Source: Chiua virens
Taxonomy: Eukaryota > Basidiomycota > Agaricomycetes > Boletales > Boletaceae
Reading direction: 5' to 3'
Assembly: GCA_019787685.1 (NCBI GenBank)
Contig: JAHNUO010000042.1
Span: forward strand, 1 to 64,000
DNA: 64,000 nucleotides
Shown here: piece after piece, positions 1 to 11,948 of the stretch
Layout of the letters: each line of letters begins with the position of its first letter
How positions within the stretch are numbered: the stretch's first letter is position 1
Notes under the pieces: model-generated
Seen by the model: only the letters and a program-made list of their open reading frames with translations
Told to the model about the DNA's origin: nothing
Database searches by the model: none
Translations under genes and position numbers: made by a program

Positions 1-446
1 AGTGAGGGTCGAATGAGGATGGTGCCGGGTCCGGCAAAGACAACGAAAAGTGAGAATGGCCTTTGAAAGCGAGACGGTAAAGTTGAGGTGTCCGAAAACG
101 CGATACTGACGGGGACCAGGGCTGCTACGGACAAGATTGGACATATGCAGTCGTGATGACAAGGGTGTGTTCAAGTTATAATGACGATTGGATGTCAATT
201 GGGCGCGGGATCAAGGATGAGGCTGAGGATGCAGTAAAGTCACGATCTCGAGAAGAATTCTATGACGTTGCATCCCTATGTTGTGTTCCAAAGGACCAGA
301 CTTGCAGATAACACTTAGAATGGCAAGCACGGCGACGGAAATAGAAAGGTGATAACAAGCGCCAAGATTACAGGAGGAGACACGTGTGCGTCGTGAGGCA
401 AAGGGTTGTCACAGCACTCGTTCTTGGCGTCATACTTTCATTTGCA
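1..446 (+). pseudogene. relic of a fourth WD40-family gene 5' end, then promoter-like DNA
   Basis: Bases 1-120 are a decayed match to the 5' coding part of the three WD40 genes that follow (compare about 529-610). The shared order of short blocks (a GTCGAATGAGGATGG-like stretch, a CCGGCAAAG block, then a CGCGAT-CTGAC block) is recognisable, but frame and start are lost. Bases about 210-446 match the upstream DNA of the other two WD40 copies (about 3510-3751 and 7895-8162), so the promoter region was duplicated with the gene. No other gene is seen. Confidence 0.5.
381..386. promoter_or_regulatory. conserved CACGTG box upstream of WD40 copy 1
   Basis: A palindromic CACGTG lies 66 bp before the proposed ATG. 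The same box occurs at nearly the same distance before the other two copies. It is a typical E-box for bHLH factors. Conservation may only reflect recent duplication, so function is inferred. Confidence 0.35.
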
Positions 447-2773
447 ATGTTTTCCGGATTGCGTCGCGTACTGGCGCTGAGAGGTGAGTAAATGAAAAGT
501 CGAAAGGATGGTACTGACGAGAAGCAAGAGTCGAATGAGGATGGCACTGGGACCGGCAAAGGCAAGAGTGGCCAAAGTGAGGTGACCGAAGACGCGATGC
601 TGGCGAGGACAGGCTATCCAAACAGGGCTGGATCCACGGCGGAGGTGATCGAAATCGATGGCCAAAGTCACGTATATTCAGTCATGTTTACGGCCGATGG
701 GAAGCGCGTGCTGGCTTGTGGAGCGGAAGGAAAGATTCAATGCTGGGGGAGAGACGACGGGAAAGAAGTGATGAAACCAATGGACGCGAGACGTCAGGTC
801 TACAGCATTGCGGTGTCGCAGGACGGAAAATGGATTGTAAGCGGGGCGAGTGGAGGCGTTGCGAGTGTGTTTGATGCGGAGAGCGGAGAACTTGTGACCG
901 AGCTGATAGGACACAGAGGGTCAGTGCGCGCTGTGGACGTGTCGCTGGACGGGACAAGAATCGCGACGGGATCGGCTGACGGTACAGCACGTATCTGGTC
1001 GTTACCGAATGGCAATGAACTACTCGAACTGGAGCACGACGATTGGGTGAGAGTAGCAAAATTTTCGCTAAACGGGCTGCTGTTGGCGACTGCTACGCAG
1101 TCCGTGCGGATCTATGAATGCAATGGTGGTCGTCTCCTCGCCAATTTCAAGATCCATGTCACCTCGTTCTACAACCAGTCCGTCGCGTGGCATCACGACA
1201 GCACACACCTCTTCCTTGCATCATGGGATCATTACATCTACTGTATCGACGTATCGGCTAGGAACACACTCTCAAAGTGGCCCATTCACAGCGACGATTA
1301 TCCTTGCTGCATCGCTTTGGCAAGCGATGGTGCATACATCGCAACTTCTGTGGGACCGTTCGTGTCATTCTGGGATACAGTGACGCACGAACAGATCGGG
1401 TCTTCCACCAACCATACTGACGACGTCGACACCATAGTGCTTTCGACAAATCACGACATTATAACAGGTGTGGGCAGGACCATTATCATACGGAATCTAC
1501 GCGACATCCTTCCTGCTCACTACTGCGAGAACGTTCGTGTACTTTCCATATGATGTCATGACTGTCCTCATCACCACCCAAAAGACTGCGCGGAATCTCC
1601 ATGCAGACCTCATGGACCTTCAGTGTCGCTACAAGGTGCAGTCACGCAAGCTTCGCCAAATCGCCGCTCTGAAGGCTGAACTGGACCACCGAAAACGTTC
1701 AGCTACCATCAAAACGGGTAAACTAGCCGCTGTACGCCGACAGCTTGACCAGCTCCCTGACGTGTCCCGTGAGCTCGTCTCTGTGCGCAACGAGCTGAGA
1801 TGGTCCGAAGCTCAAATGCATAGTACCCATCAACAGTACAGCGACCAGCTTCGAGATATCACCTCGGCTCTCGCAAGCAGCCAACCCGATTTCCCTGCCT
1901 TTCATCAATGCATCACCAGCTCGGACACATCTATTGAAAAGGCAATAGTGCACACTCTCAGGTGCCTTAATACTGCCATTCAACAAACTTCAACATCCAT
2001 ATCCACCTATTTCATGCACCACGTCAAATCCCCCGATGCCCAAGAGCAGTCATCCGCTACACAACGTGTCTCCAACTCTCTCTCTGAATCTTTCGTGCAC
2101 CGCTTACTCACAATACCTCCCCACAGCCTCTCCTGGTACCTTCCAGTCGCACTGCAGGCAAACTTCACAGCTTCCTTGTACTTAGTCATTTCCTCGTGGA
2201 TGAGGGATGAAGGGACGAAGAGGCTGATAGGACATATGTACGACCGAGTGTGCAATTCAGGTAAGCTATCGATCTCAGCCACTGTCAACGGTTCGCTGAC
2301 CTTGACCGACAGCACTTCAGGCGTTCGCCGCTGGTTGGCGATCACTCACCAGTACCAATATTTCCGCCTCCACCAACAACTTCCATATCCTCGTGTCACA
2401 TGCCATGCAAGGTCTCTCTGACGTCGTCGTTGCTGCTGGTTGTGCCGCTTCTGCTGCAGACGCGCAAGCCAAATTGTCCCCCAAGTTTTGGCACGACATT
2501 GTTTCCATTCTCTCAGCCGCCGAGACACTCAGAGATTTAATCGGAGGGGCCCTCCCAGCTGATTTCAAAGTTGTTCTCGCCCATCCCGCACAGACATTCG
2601 ACAGAACCACGATGGTGGTGGATCAGGAAACAGGCTTGGGAATGGCAGTTAGAGGCAGGGTTCTTTGCACGACGCGTTTGGGTTTGGTCAAGGAAGTCGT
2701 CGGAGGGCAGCACAACACCGTGACACCAACGACGGTGGTCAAGGCAACGGTCGTTCTCCAGGAGAACAGGTAG
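447..2773 (+). CDS. WD40-repeat / coiled-coil protein, copy 1
   Basis: Four-exon model: 447-483, 529-1532, 1585-2260, 2313-2773, giving 725 residues with the frame closed. Exon 1 encodes only about 12 residues and ends at a GTGAGT donor; its intron has an ACTGAC branch-like site and ends CAAG. Residues about 50-345 form WD40 repeats (blades with GH...V.AVDVS.DG..IATGS.D.TARIWS signatures), a beta-propeller scaffold for protein contacts. After intron 2 comes a charged helical stretch with heptad-like pattern (about 350-430), probably a coiled coil, then a conserved C-terminal domain I do not recognise, containing PKFWHDI and TTRLGLVKEV blocks. No signal peptide or membrane segment is seen. If exon 1 is not used, an ATG at 492 reads into the same frame. 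It is the first of three tandem paralogues. Molecular function is unknown. Confidence 0.8.
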
Positions 2774-3751
2774 TGTGATGCGGTGTGTCGAGCCAAGAAT
2801 TCTTTGTCTGTCCGTTTTGAATCATCATTGTATTGCATCTCGACAGTCCTGCACTAGTGTACAAAACAAGTGAGCGAATTCCAAGACGTATTTGGGATGC
2901 TACGTTTACTCTTTCTCGGGCCGATTCGCTGCAGCCATGTCTCTTCACTGTTGCTCCAAGCGGTATCATTCATGCCTCTGCATTGCTCAAAGTCAGCCTC
3001 TGTTCGTTCGTCCCTAGTATGATCAAGTACAGAATGGAACTGCACCCCCACCGGCGGCCCTTCCCTCCATCTGGCCCCACCATGCAACCGACGTCGAGGA
3101 GCACAACTACCCTAGAAAGGCAATTTTTTTGACCAAGCTACTTGCGGACACCATGGTGGGTTAGTGATATGGTATCCACCAAGCCCTACAAAGCCCTCAA
3201 TGTGAATATTAAGTTAGTGACAGGCAGATGGCAAGTCAAACTAATCCAACTTACCTGTTCGTCTCCGAAAGGAGGGTTGCACCTTCTGCCATGTAGCACA
3301 TAGTACACAGGCTGTCGATAGTCAGTGTATATCTCTTGTCGCACAATGTACTTCATTTTCACAACACACTCAATGTTGGTCCAAATGCAGATCATCTACT
3401 TGAGTTCGTCGTCATCGCTCTGTGAATCATACTCTAAATGAATCGCTTGGTCGTTTTGGCATGGTTTTGCATTGCCGCATCCCTAGCCTTTCGGCGCACC
3501 TGAATGTCACCCTCAAGGATGAGACTGAGGAGGCAGTAAGTCATGGTCTTAAAAAAACTCTATGACGTCGCGTACCAAGTTTGGACCCTATGTTGTATCC
3601 CAACCAGTTTCGAGGAGAACCCTACGGCAAGCACGGCGACGGAAATAGAAAGGTGACCCAATATGAGAACAAGCGCTGAAATCATAGGAGACGACACGTG
3701 TGTGCCGTGAGGTAAAGGGTTGCTGTACCGCTCATCATACTTTCATCTGCA
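2774..3751. other. intergenic, duplicated 3' and 5' flanks
   Basis: The first 350 bp resemble the 3' flank of copy 2 (about 6083-6480), including a shared CTCAAAGTCAG block. The last 250 bp resemble the upstream DNA of the other WD40 copies. Open frames here are short and not conserved; no gene is called. Confidence 0.5.
3695..3700. promoter_or_regulatory. conserved CACGTG box upstream of WD40 copy 2
   Basis: Same palindromic E-box as before copies 1 and 3, here 57 bp before the homologous ATG at 3752. Function inferred only from conserved position. Confidence 0.35.
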
Positions 3752-6082
3752 ATGTTTTCCAGATTGCGTCGCGTACTGGCGCTGAGAGGTGAGTAAATGA
3801 AAAGTCAAAAGGATGGTACTGATGGGAAGCAAGAGTCGAATGAGGATGGCAACGAGACCGGCAAAGGCAAGCGAAAGTAAGAGTGGCCGAAGTGAGGTGA
3901 CCGAAGACGCGATGCTGACAAGGATCTATCCAACCAGGGCTGGATCCACGGCCAAAATCGATGGCCAAAGTCACATATATTCTGTCATGTTTACGGCCGA
4001 TGGGAAGCGCGCACTGGCTTGTGGAACAGAAGGAAAAATTCGATGTTGGGGGAGAGACGATGGGAAAGAAGTGATGAAGCCAATGGACGCGAGTGGTAAG
4101 GTCTACAGCATCGCGGTGTCGCAGGATGGGAAATGGATTGTGAGCGGGGGGCGTAAAGGCATTGTTCGGGTGTTTGATGCGGAGAGCGGAGAAATGAAGA
4201 CTAGGCTGGAAGGACACAAATGGGCAGTGAGAGCAGTCGACGTGTCGCTGGACGGGACAAGAATCGCGACAGGATCGGCTGACGACACAGCGCGGATCTG
4301 GTCGTTATCGAATGGCGACGAAGTGCTCAAACTGAAACACGACTTGGCAGTGAATACAGCAAAATTTTCGCCAAACGGACTGCTGTTGGCGACCGCCACA
4401 CAGTCGGTGCGGATCTATGAATGCAACGGTGGTCGTCTCCTCGCCAATTTCAACATCCATATCACCTCGTTCTACAACCAATCTGTCGCATGGCATCACG
4501 ACAGCACACATCTCTTCTTTGCATCATGGGATCATCACATCTACCATATCGACGTATCGACTGGGAACACACTCTCAAAGTGGCCCATTCACAGTGATGT
4601 TTATCCTGGCTGCATCGCTTTGGCAAGCGATAGCGCATACATCGCAGCTTCTGTGGGGCCGTTCGTGTCATTCTGGGATACAGTGACGCACGAACAGATC
4701 GGGTCTCCCATCAACCATGCTGACGACGTCGACACCATAGCGCTTTCGACAAATCACGACATTATAACAGGTGTGGGCAGGACCATCACCATACGGAATC
4801 TACGCGACATCCTTCCTGCTCACTACTGCGAGAATGTACGTGTACTTTCCATATGATGTCATGACTGTCCTCATCACCACCTAAAAGACTGCGCAGAATC
4901 TCCATGCAGACCTCATGGACCTTCAGTGTCGCTACAAAGCGCAGTCACGCAAGCTTCGCCAAATCGCCGCTCTCAAGGCTGAACTGGACCGCCGAAAACG
5001 TTCAGCTGCCATTAAAACGGGTAAACTAGCCGCTGTACGCCAACAGCTTGACCAGCTCCCTGACTTGTCCCGTGAGCTTGTCTCTGTGCGCAACGAGCTG
5101 AAATGGTCCAAAGCCAGAATGCACAGTACCCATCAACAGTACAATGACCAGCTCCGAGATGCCACCCCCGCCGTTTCAAGTACTAGCCGACTCGATTCAC
5201 CTACCATTTATCAATGCATCACCAGCTCGGACACATCCATCGAAAAGGCAATAGTGCGCACTCTCGAGGAGCTCAATATTGCCATTCAACGAACTTCAAC
5301 ATCCATATCCACCCGTTTCATCCGCCATGTCAAATCCCCCGATGCCGAAGAACATTCATCTGCCGTGCATCGTGTCTCCAACTCTCTTCCTGAATCGTTC
5401 GTGCACCGCTTACTCACAATGCCACCCCACAGCCTTCCCTGGTACCTCCCAGTCGCACTGCGGGCATACCTCACATCTTACACGTATTCGGTCATTTCCT
5501 CATGGACAAGGGACAAAGGAACGAGCAGGCTCGTAAGAAATATATTCAACCAAGTGCGCAATTCAGGTAAGCCGTCAACTTCAACCGCTACCAGTTTATT
5601 GACCTTCAAGCTGACTAACAGAACCTCAAACATTCGCCGCCGGTTGGCGATCTCTGGCCAGCACCAATATCCCCTCTTCCATGGAGGACGTTGATATCCC
5701 CGTGTCGCGTGCCATGCAAGGCCTCTCCGACGTCGTTGTCGCAGCTGGTTGTGCCGCTTCTGCCACAGATACGCAAGCAAATTTGTCCCCCAAGTTTTGG
5801 CATGACATCTGTTCCATTATCTCAGCCGCCGAGACACTCAGAGATTCAATTGGAGGCACCCTTTCGGCCGATTTCAAACTCATCCTCGCTCATCCCGCAC
5901 AGACATTCGACAGAATTACAATGATGGTCGATCACCAAACAGGTTTGGGAACAGCAGTTAGGGGCAAGGTTCTCTGCACGACGCGTTTGGGTTTGGTCAA
6001 GGAAGTCGTCGGAGGGCAGCACAACACCGTGACACCAACGACGGTGGTCAAGGCAGCGGTCGTTCTCCAGGAGAACAGATAG
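3752..6082 (+). CDS. WD40-repeat / coiled-coil protein, copy 2 (5' end frameshifted)
   Basis: Exons by homology: 3752-3788, about 3834-4835, 4888-5566, 5622-6082. The last three are open and closely match copy 1 in WD40 blades, coiled coil and C-terminal block; introns 4836-4887 and 5567-5621 have GTACGT and GTAAGC donors. The 5' part is odd. Relative to copies 1 and 3 there is an extra 10-nt block near 3870-3880 (CGAAAGTAAG), which breaks the frame between mini-exon 1 and the propeller. Translation would have to start at an internal ATG, for example near 3813 in the propeller frame or at the conserved Met near 3911. It may thus be an N-terminally altered gene or a young pseudogene. Confidence 0.7.
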
Positions 6083-8162
6083 TGTGATGCGGTGTGTCAA
6101 GCCAAGAATTCTCTGTCTGTCTGTTTGGGCCGATTCAATCGTTACTATATCCCTTCAGTCCTGCTTCTAACAATGCCATTCCTACCTTTGTATTTTTCGT
6201 CGCGCATCCATTCCAGTGACCACTTTGGCAATTACATGTTCAAACGCAGGCTGCCGTTATTACCAGGCAGCGACGATCCTGACCAACGCAATGTCGCGAG
6301 CGTACCCTCCATGCCACTAGTTAATGAAATAATGGACCATGAAACGGATTTCTCAAAGTCAGTCTCTGTTCGTTTGTCCCCTAGTAGCTTAGTCAAGTAC
6401 AGAATGAAGCTACACGTCTACTGGCGGTCCTTGTCTCCATTTGGGATAATCTGGCCAACCCACTATGCAAGCTCCCATTTTGAAAGACGTGCTTCATTCG
6501 ATTCTCTCAACGGCTAGAAGCTTGCAATAGATCGAGCAAACCTGTTTTGGATCAGTTAGAGCTGCTGGTGCACTACCTCGGCTCTTGTTGACCGCTGGAC
6601 TGATCGGGCCATATCCCGCTCGTATTCCTCCAAAGTCTGCATGCCGACGAACAAGTTTCCCGAAGACGTTTATGCTAGAAATCAAAAGCGATCTCGCACA
6701 TACTGTGCAGAGTAGCAGTTGATATCTGATAACGACTCGCTGGGGGAGAGTACCTTTTGTTTCTCGGTCCTCGATCGGTGATACATTCGAGTTGACAACA
6801 AACGAAGGATCACACACTCTGGCGTGGGCAGGGAAACTAAGTGAATATTGTAATGACACGGTTACCACTAGTTACTTTGCCTTTACATATTTGATTGACA
6901 TTGCTTGCATTACCTCGAAATCCGCGACTGAGCACCACTGGCATGAAATACGTTCGGGATGACGCTGACTGAGTTGAGCTGGTGACCACACTAGTGTCAT
7001 GTGTCATATGCACAATGATATGATGACCGCTCCGAGCCATGTATTCCCGGAGACAGTCTAACGCTTCTCGTTTGGTTTGACGGATCACAGGCATTAATTG
7101 CTAATATCCCATTGCGCGATACATGCATCCTTTTGAGCACGGGATACTGTAACGGCGACGTACACCAAGGAAAGGTCTCCGACTAGTTGAATCGACGGAA
7201 TTCAAGGTCAGTTCTGAATAACAATCCAACGCCAGGAATGTTGCCGTGGAAAGCGAGGCGCGATGAGGGTAGATAAATAACCAAAGCGAGAAGATAATGG
7301 AACAAAACGTCCTACCAAATCGATAGCGTAACGGCAAGCCCACAAGGAATGGACTGGTGTTCCACCTTCCCAGGAACATCCTTCACGATATCTGATATCT
7401 GATGGGTGCGACGCCAACCTCAGTGAGGTCGAACATTGTATACGACGACGGATGTCTTGATGGTGCCATTCATGAGATCACTTTAAGTAATGTCCAAGGA
7501 TATTGCGAAACCATCCACACAAGATGGAGGCATACGGGGACGACAGCTCCTGATTTGAGTTGCGGGCATGTTGGGGAACGAACAACAGGATTACACGAGA
7601 ACCGGAGAGAGTAGGGCAAGGAAGAGGGGCGGCATGAACAAGAAAGATAATGCTTGCAAATGAGACCAGCTGTGAAGCGGTTAGCGTCTCACGACATGTA
7701 TGGTATGAGAAGACCGAAGGCATATACTGACGCGACTGAGAAAGATTTATACATGGATCAACCTTGCAAGGAGATAATCGAATGTAGCGACGCGGGGGAG
7801 AAATCGGACATCGATACTGAAAGCAAGTCGGAAAACTTGGAGACGGGCAATGATGACGAATGAATGAGAATCTGACATTGAGCAAAGATTCCAGGGGCGG
7901 GACAAGGATGTGGTTGAGGAGGCAGTGAGGTCATCGTACGAGACCTTTGGGAGAAATATGACAGTTGCGTACCGAGTTTGGACCTACATTGCGTTCTAAC
8001 CAATGTCGAGGAGAACCCTAGGGGCGGTAAGCACAGCGACGGGGATAGAATGGTAGACCGATATGAGAAGAAGCGCCAAAGCCACAGGGAGAAGGAGACA
8101 CGTGTGTCGTGAGGCAAAGGATTGCTGTAGCACTCGCTCTTAGTGTGGTACTTTGATCTGCT
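6083..8162. other. intergenic region between WD40 copies 2 and 3
   Basis: Bases 6083-6480 repeat the 3' flank of copy 1 and 7895-8162 repeat the WD40 promoter region. Between them (6500-7890) are only unconvincing open frames: a minus-strand frame of 124 codons at 6494-6868 and a charged plus-strand frame at 7654-7863. I recognise no domain in either. Confidence 0.4.
8099..8104. promoter_or_regulatory. conserved CACGTG box upstream of WD40 copy 3
   Basis: Third occurrence of the palindromic E-box, 64 bp before the proposed ATG at 8163. The flanking bases (GAGACACGTGTG) are also shared with copy 1. Confidence 0.35.
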
Positions 8163-10547
8163 ATGTTTTTCAGATTGCGTCGGATCACTCGTGTACTAAC
8201 GCTGAGAGGTGAGTAAATGGAAAAGATACTCGAAAGGACGGTACTGACCAGAAGCAAGAATCGGATGAGATTGACAGTGGATCCAACAAGGGAAAGCAAA
8301 AGGAAGAGCGGCCAAAGCAAGATGGCCAAGGTGAGGTGAACGAAGGCATGTTACTAATGCGAACCTATCCAAACAGGGCTGCCAATGTCACCGCGAAGGT
8401 GATCGAAATTGATGGCCTAGATCTGATACGGTCGGTCGTGTTTACGGCCGACGGTAAGCACGTGTTGGGTGGTGGAGACCACAAAGGAATTCGATGTTGG
8501 AGGGTGGAAGATGGGAATGAAGCGAGGAAGCCCAGCCTGCTGGACGGGGGGGATTGGATCAACGACATCGCGGTGTCGCAAGATGGACAGTGGATTGTGA
8601 GCGGGGCGAATTTGGGCTTTTCTCGGGTGTTTGATGCGGAGAGTGGAGAAATCACGACCGAACTGAAAGGACACACAAGCGCAGTGAATGCCGTCGACAT
8701 GTCGCTGGACGGAACAAAAATTGCGACAGGATCGGGTGACAGGACAGCGCGTATCTGGTCGCTCCCGGGCGGCGACAAACTGCTCAAGCTGGAACACGAC
8801 TCGCCAGTGTATGCGGTGAAATTTTCGCCAAACGGACAAAAGTTGGCGACCGGAACGTACCGCTCTGTGTGGATCTTTGAATGCGACAGTGGCCGTCTCC
8901 TCACCAATTTCGAGATTCCAGTCAATTCATACGAGAACCAATCCGTCGCGTGGCATCACAACAACAAGCACCTCTTCGTCGCATCCACTGATCACCACAT
9001 TCACCATCTCGACGCGTCGACTGGTAACACGCTCTCGACATGGTGCATTCACGGCGAGTATCCTCGCTGCATCGCCTTGGCAAGCGATAGCGCATACATC
9101 GCGACTTCTGCAGGTTCATTCGTGTCATTCTGGGATGTAGTCACACATGAACAGATTGGGTCTCCCATCGGACATGCAAACGGCGTCTCCTCCATGGTAA
9201 TATCGACCAATCATGACATAGCGACGAGCGCGGGCACCACCATCACCATACAGAACTTACACAACATTCTTCCCGCCCACTACTGCGACAATGTAAGTGT
9301 ACCTCTCTGTATGATGCATGGCTGTCCTCATTCGTAGCCAAAGACCGCCCGGAACCTCCAAGCTGATCTCATGGACCTGCGGCGTCACTACTACAAGATG
9401 CGGTCGCGCAGGTTGGCGAACGTCTGCCAGATTGCTGCTCTCAATGCTCAACTAGACCGCCGAAAACGTTTAGTTGGCATCAAAACGGGTGAACTAGCCG
9501 CTGTATGCCAACAACTTGACCAGCTCCCTGACGTATCCCACGAGCTCGTCTCCGCGCACAACGAACTGAGATGGTCCGAAGCCCGAATGCACAGTACCCA
9601 TAAACAGTACAGCAACCAGCTCCGAGATATCACCTCGGCTCTCGCTCGCAGCCAACCCGATTTCCCTCCCATTCACCAGTGCATCACCGATTCGGGCACG
9701 TCCGTCGAAAAGACAACAGTGCGCACTCTTGAGGAGCTCAATATTGCCATTCAACGAACTTCAACATCCATATCCACCCATTTCATCCGCCATGTCAAAT
9801 CTCCCGACGCCGAAGAACATTCATCCGTCGCGCAACGCGTCTCCAAATCTCTTCCTGAATTGTTCGTGCACCGCTTACTCACAATGCCACCCCACAGCCT
9901 TCCTTGGTACCTCCCAGTCGCACTGCGGGCATACCTCACATCCTACACGTATTCGATCATTTCCTCGTGGACGAGGGACGAAGGAACGAGCAGGCTCGTA
10001 AGAAATATATTCAACCAAGCGCGCAATTCAGGTAAGCCATCGACTTCGGCCGCTATCACTTTGCTGACCTTCAAGTTGACTAACAGAACCTCAAACATTC
10101 GCCGCTGGTTGGCGATCTCTGACCAGCACCAACATCCCCGCCTCCACCGAGAACTCCGATATCCTCGTGTCACATGCGATGAAAGGCCTCTCCGATGTCG
10201 TTGTCGCAGCCGGTTGCGCCGCTTCTGCTGTAGATACGCAAGCCAAACTGTCCCCCAAATTTTGGCATGACATTTCTTCCATTCTCTCAGCCGCCGAGAC
10301 ACTCAGAGATTCAATTGGAGGGGCCCTCCCAGCCGATTTCAAAGTCGTTCTCGCTCATCCCGCACAGACGTTCGACAGAACCAGAATGGCGGTCGATCAG
10401 CAAACAGGCTTAGGAACCGCAGCTAGGGGCAAGATTCTTTGCACGACGCGTTTGGGTTTGATCAAGGAAGTCGTCGGAGGGCAGAACAATACCTCGACGG
10501 CAACGACGGTTGTCAAGGCAGCGGTCGTTCTCCAGGAGTACATGTAG
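8163..10547 (+). CDS. WD40-repeat / coiled-coil protein, copy 3
   Basis: Four-exon model: 8163-8208, 8259-9292, 9344-10031, 10087-10547, giving 742 residues with the frame closed. This copy argues for the mini-exon. The ATG that follows the GTGAGTAA motif leads quickly to a stop, whereas splicing 8209-8258 joins mini-exon 1 (MFFRLRR...) in frame to the acidic linker and WD40 blades, as in copy 1. The blades include a GH-starting repeat with DVSLDG-like and ARIWS-like motifs. The coiled coil and the C-terminal PKFWHDI / TTRLGLIKEV domain are retained. The 9293 intron could also end at 9337 (TAG), adding two residues. This copy is the most divergent of the three. Function unknown; a scaffold role is inferred from the propeller. 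Confidence 0.8.
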
Positions 10548-10894
10548 GATGATGCGGCGTGTCGGGCCAGAGACAGGGATTCTTTGTCCGCCCACATTAA
10601 ATCGCTGTTACATTCCTATCTTCACAGACCCGTAGAATACAGAACGAGTGAATGATACGTTGACTCCTCGCGCTGATCCGCGGCCGTGTTCTTTGTGAAT
10701 TACTACTAGAGTCAATTGAATGGGATGACGTGAGCAAGGTTCAAATTCAAACTTCAAAGCTTCAAACGTTCGAGATCGTTTGAGGGCCCGGGTGTTACCG
10801 TCGATCCACCACCACAGAGCTTGAAAGGTAAGACGCTCCGCACCGTGACATGGGTCTTATATATAAGTTCTGAACGTTCAGGGACTTCAGGCCA
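10548..10894. other. intergenic; TATATATAA at 10858-10866
   Basis: Spacer between WD40 copy 3 and the glycosylase gene. A TATA-like element sits only 29 bp before the glycosylase ATG, which is unusually close. No coding signal seen. Confidence 0.4.
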
Positions 10895-11809
10895 ATGAAA
10901 CGTCGTCGATCAACGTCGTCTCCACAACCAGCTACGCCAACTGCAGTCCTACACGATGTGAACGTCGCAAGCACATTATCCGACTCGGACAACCTGTCGG
11001 CGCTCGCATCCAAGAAACTGAAGCTCCTCGCTCATCATAGCGTTTCTTCGCCGTTTCCTGATTACCCTCATCCATCCACGGACGACGCGCGTGCGGTTTA
11101 TACGCTTCTCGCGTCACACACGCCGGGAGGCGCCCCAGTCCACAGCACCCCTATTGCAGATTCCAATTCTGCAATGACGTGCGGACACATGCCCAACGTC
11201 ATTGACGCGCTCATCGGCACTATCCTCTCCCAAAACACTTCATCTGCCAACAGCTCTGCCGCCAAGCGAGCATTGGACGACGCCTTTGGTCGGGGTGAAT
11301 CCGGTTTCGAGACGATGGCGAACGCAGACAGACAGGTCATTGCAGATACGATCCGGTCGGGCGGCCTCGCAAATCGAAAGGCAAAGATCATCCAGGAGGC
11401 GCTTATCGTGGTGAAGAAGAAATATGGTCGGTACGATCTGCAACATCTCGCGGCGCCAGGCGTGACGGACGAACGCGCAATGCAAGAGCTCGTCTCTCTC
11501 CACGGTGTCGGCCCCAAAACGGCTGCTTGCGTATTATCACTTTGTCTTGGTCGACAGGCGTTTGCGGTGGACACGCATGTGTTTCGGTTGTCGAAGTTGC
11601 TAGGATGGATCCCGAAGACTGCGGATCGTGTTGGCGCGCAGGCTCACTTGGAGCTCAAGATTCCGTCTGAGCTTAAATATGGCTTACATGTGATGATGGT
11701 CCGTCATGGACGTGCCTGCCGTGGATGCAAGACGGACGGAAGGGGCTCTTGTCCCTTGAAGAGTTGGTTGAAGGAGAGAGTTCCACACGATCCAACTTGG
11801 ATGGAATAG
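10895..11809 (+). CDS. HhH-GPD family DNA glycosylase (endonuclease III-like)
   Basis: Intronless, 304 residues. It should remove damaged bases from DNA as the first step of base excision repair. A basic, Ser/Pro-rich N-terminus (1-60) may direct it to the nucleus. The helix-hairpin-helix motif is at 202-214 (LHGVGPKTA), with Lys208 where bifunctional glycosylases carry the Schiff-base lysine, and the GPD aspartate is Asp226 in AVDTHVFRL. After it comes a cysteine loop, C-x2-C-x7-C, before CPLKSW. That is three cysteines rather than the C-x6-C-x2-C-x5-C of endonuclease III, so a normal 4Fe-4S site is doubtful. The substrate cannot be assigned from sequence. Confidence 0.88.
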   Translation: MKRRRSTSSPQPATPTAVLHDVNVASTLSDSDNLSALASKKLKLLAHHSVSSPFPDYPHPSTDDARAVYTLLASHTPGGAPVHSTPIADSNSAMTCGHMPNVIDALIGTILSQNTSSANSSAAKRALDDAFGRGESGFETMANADRQVIADTIRSGGLANRKAKIIQEALIVVKKKYGRYDLQHLAAPGVTDERAMQELVSLHGVGPKTAACVLSLCLGRQAFAVDTHVFRLSKLLGWIPKTADRVGAQAHLELKIPSELKYGLHVMMVRHGRACRGCKTDGRGSCPLKSWLKERVPHDPTWME

Positions 11810-11948
11810 TTGATGATGGCATTGCCAATGGCGACTCCCAGGCGCACATATCCCGGTATATAAAGATTCGCAGCCTCCTTGTGGCATTGATACACCAGGT
11901 TCTGAGCTCGTTCACTCGGATGAGACGGAATCACGTGGTTCGTTCACT

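Noticed and set aside
492..1553. Start of WD40 copy 1 at ATG 492
   Set aside because: Usable in copy 1 only. Copies 2 and 3 hit stops from the homologous ATG, while the mini-exon model fits copies 1 and 3.
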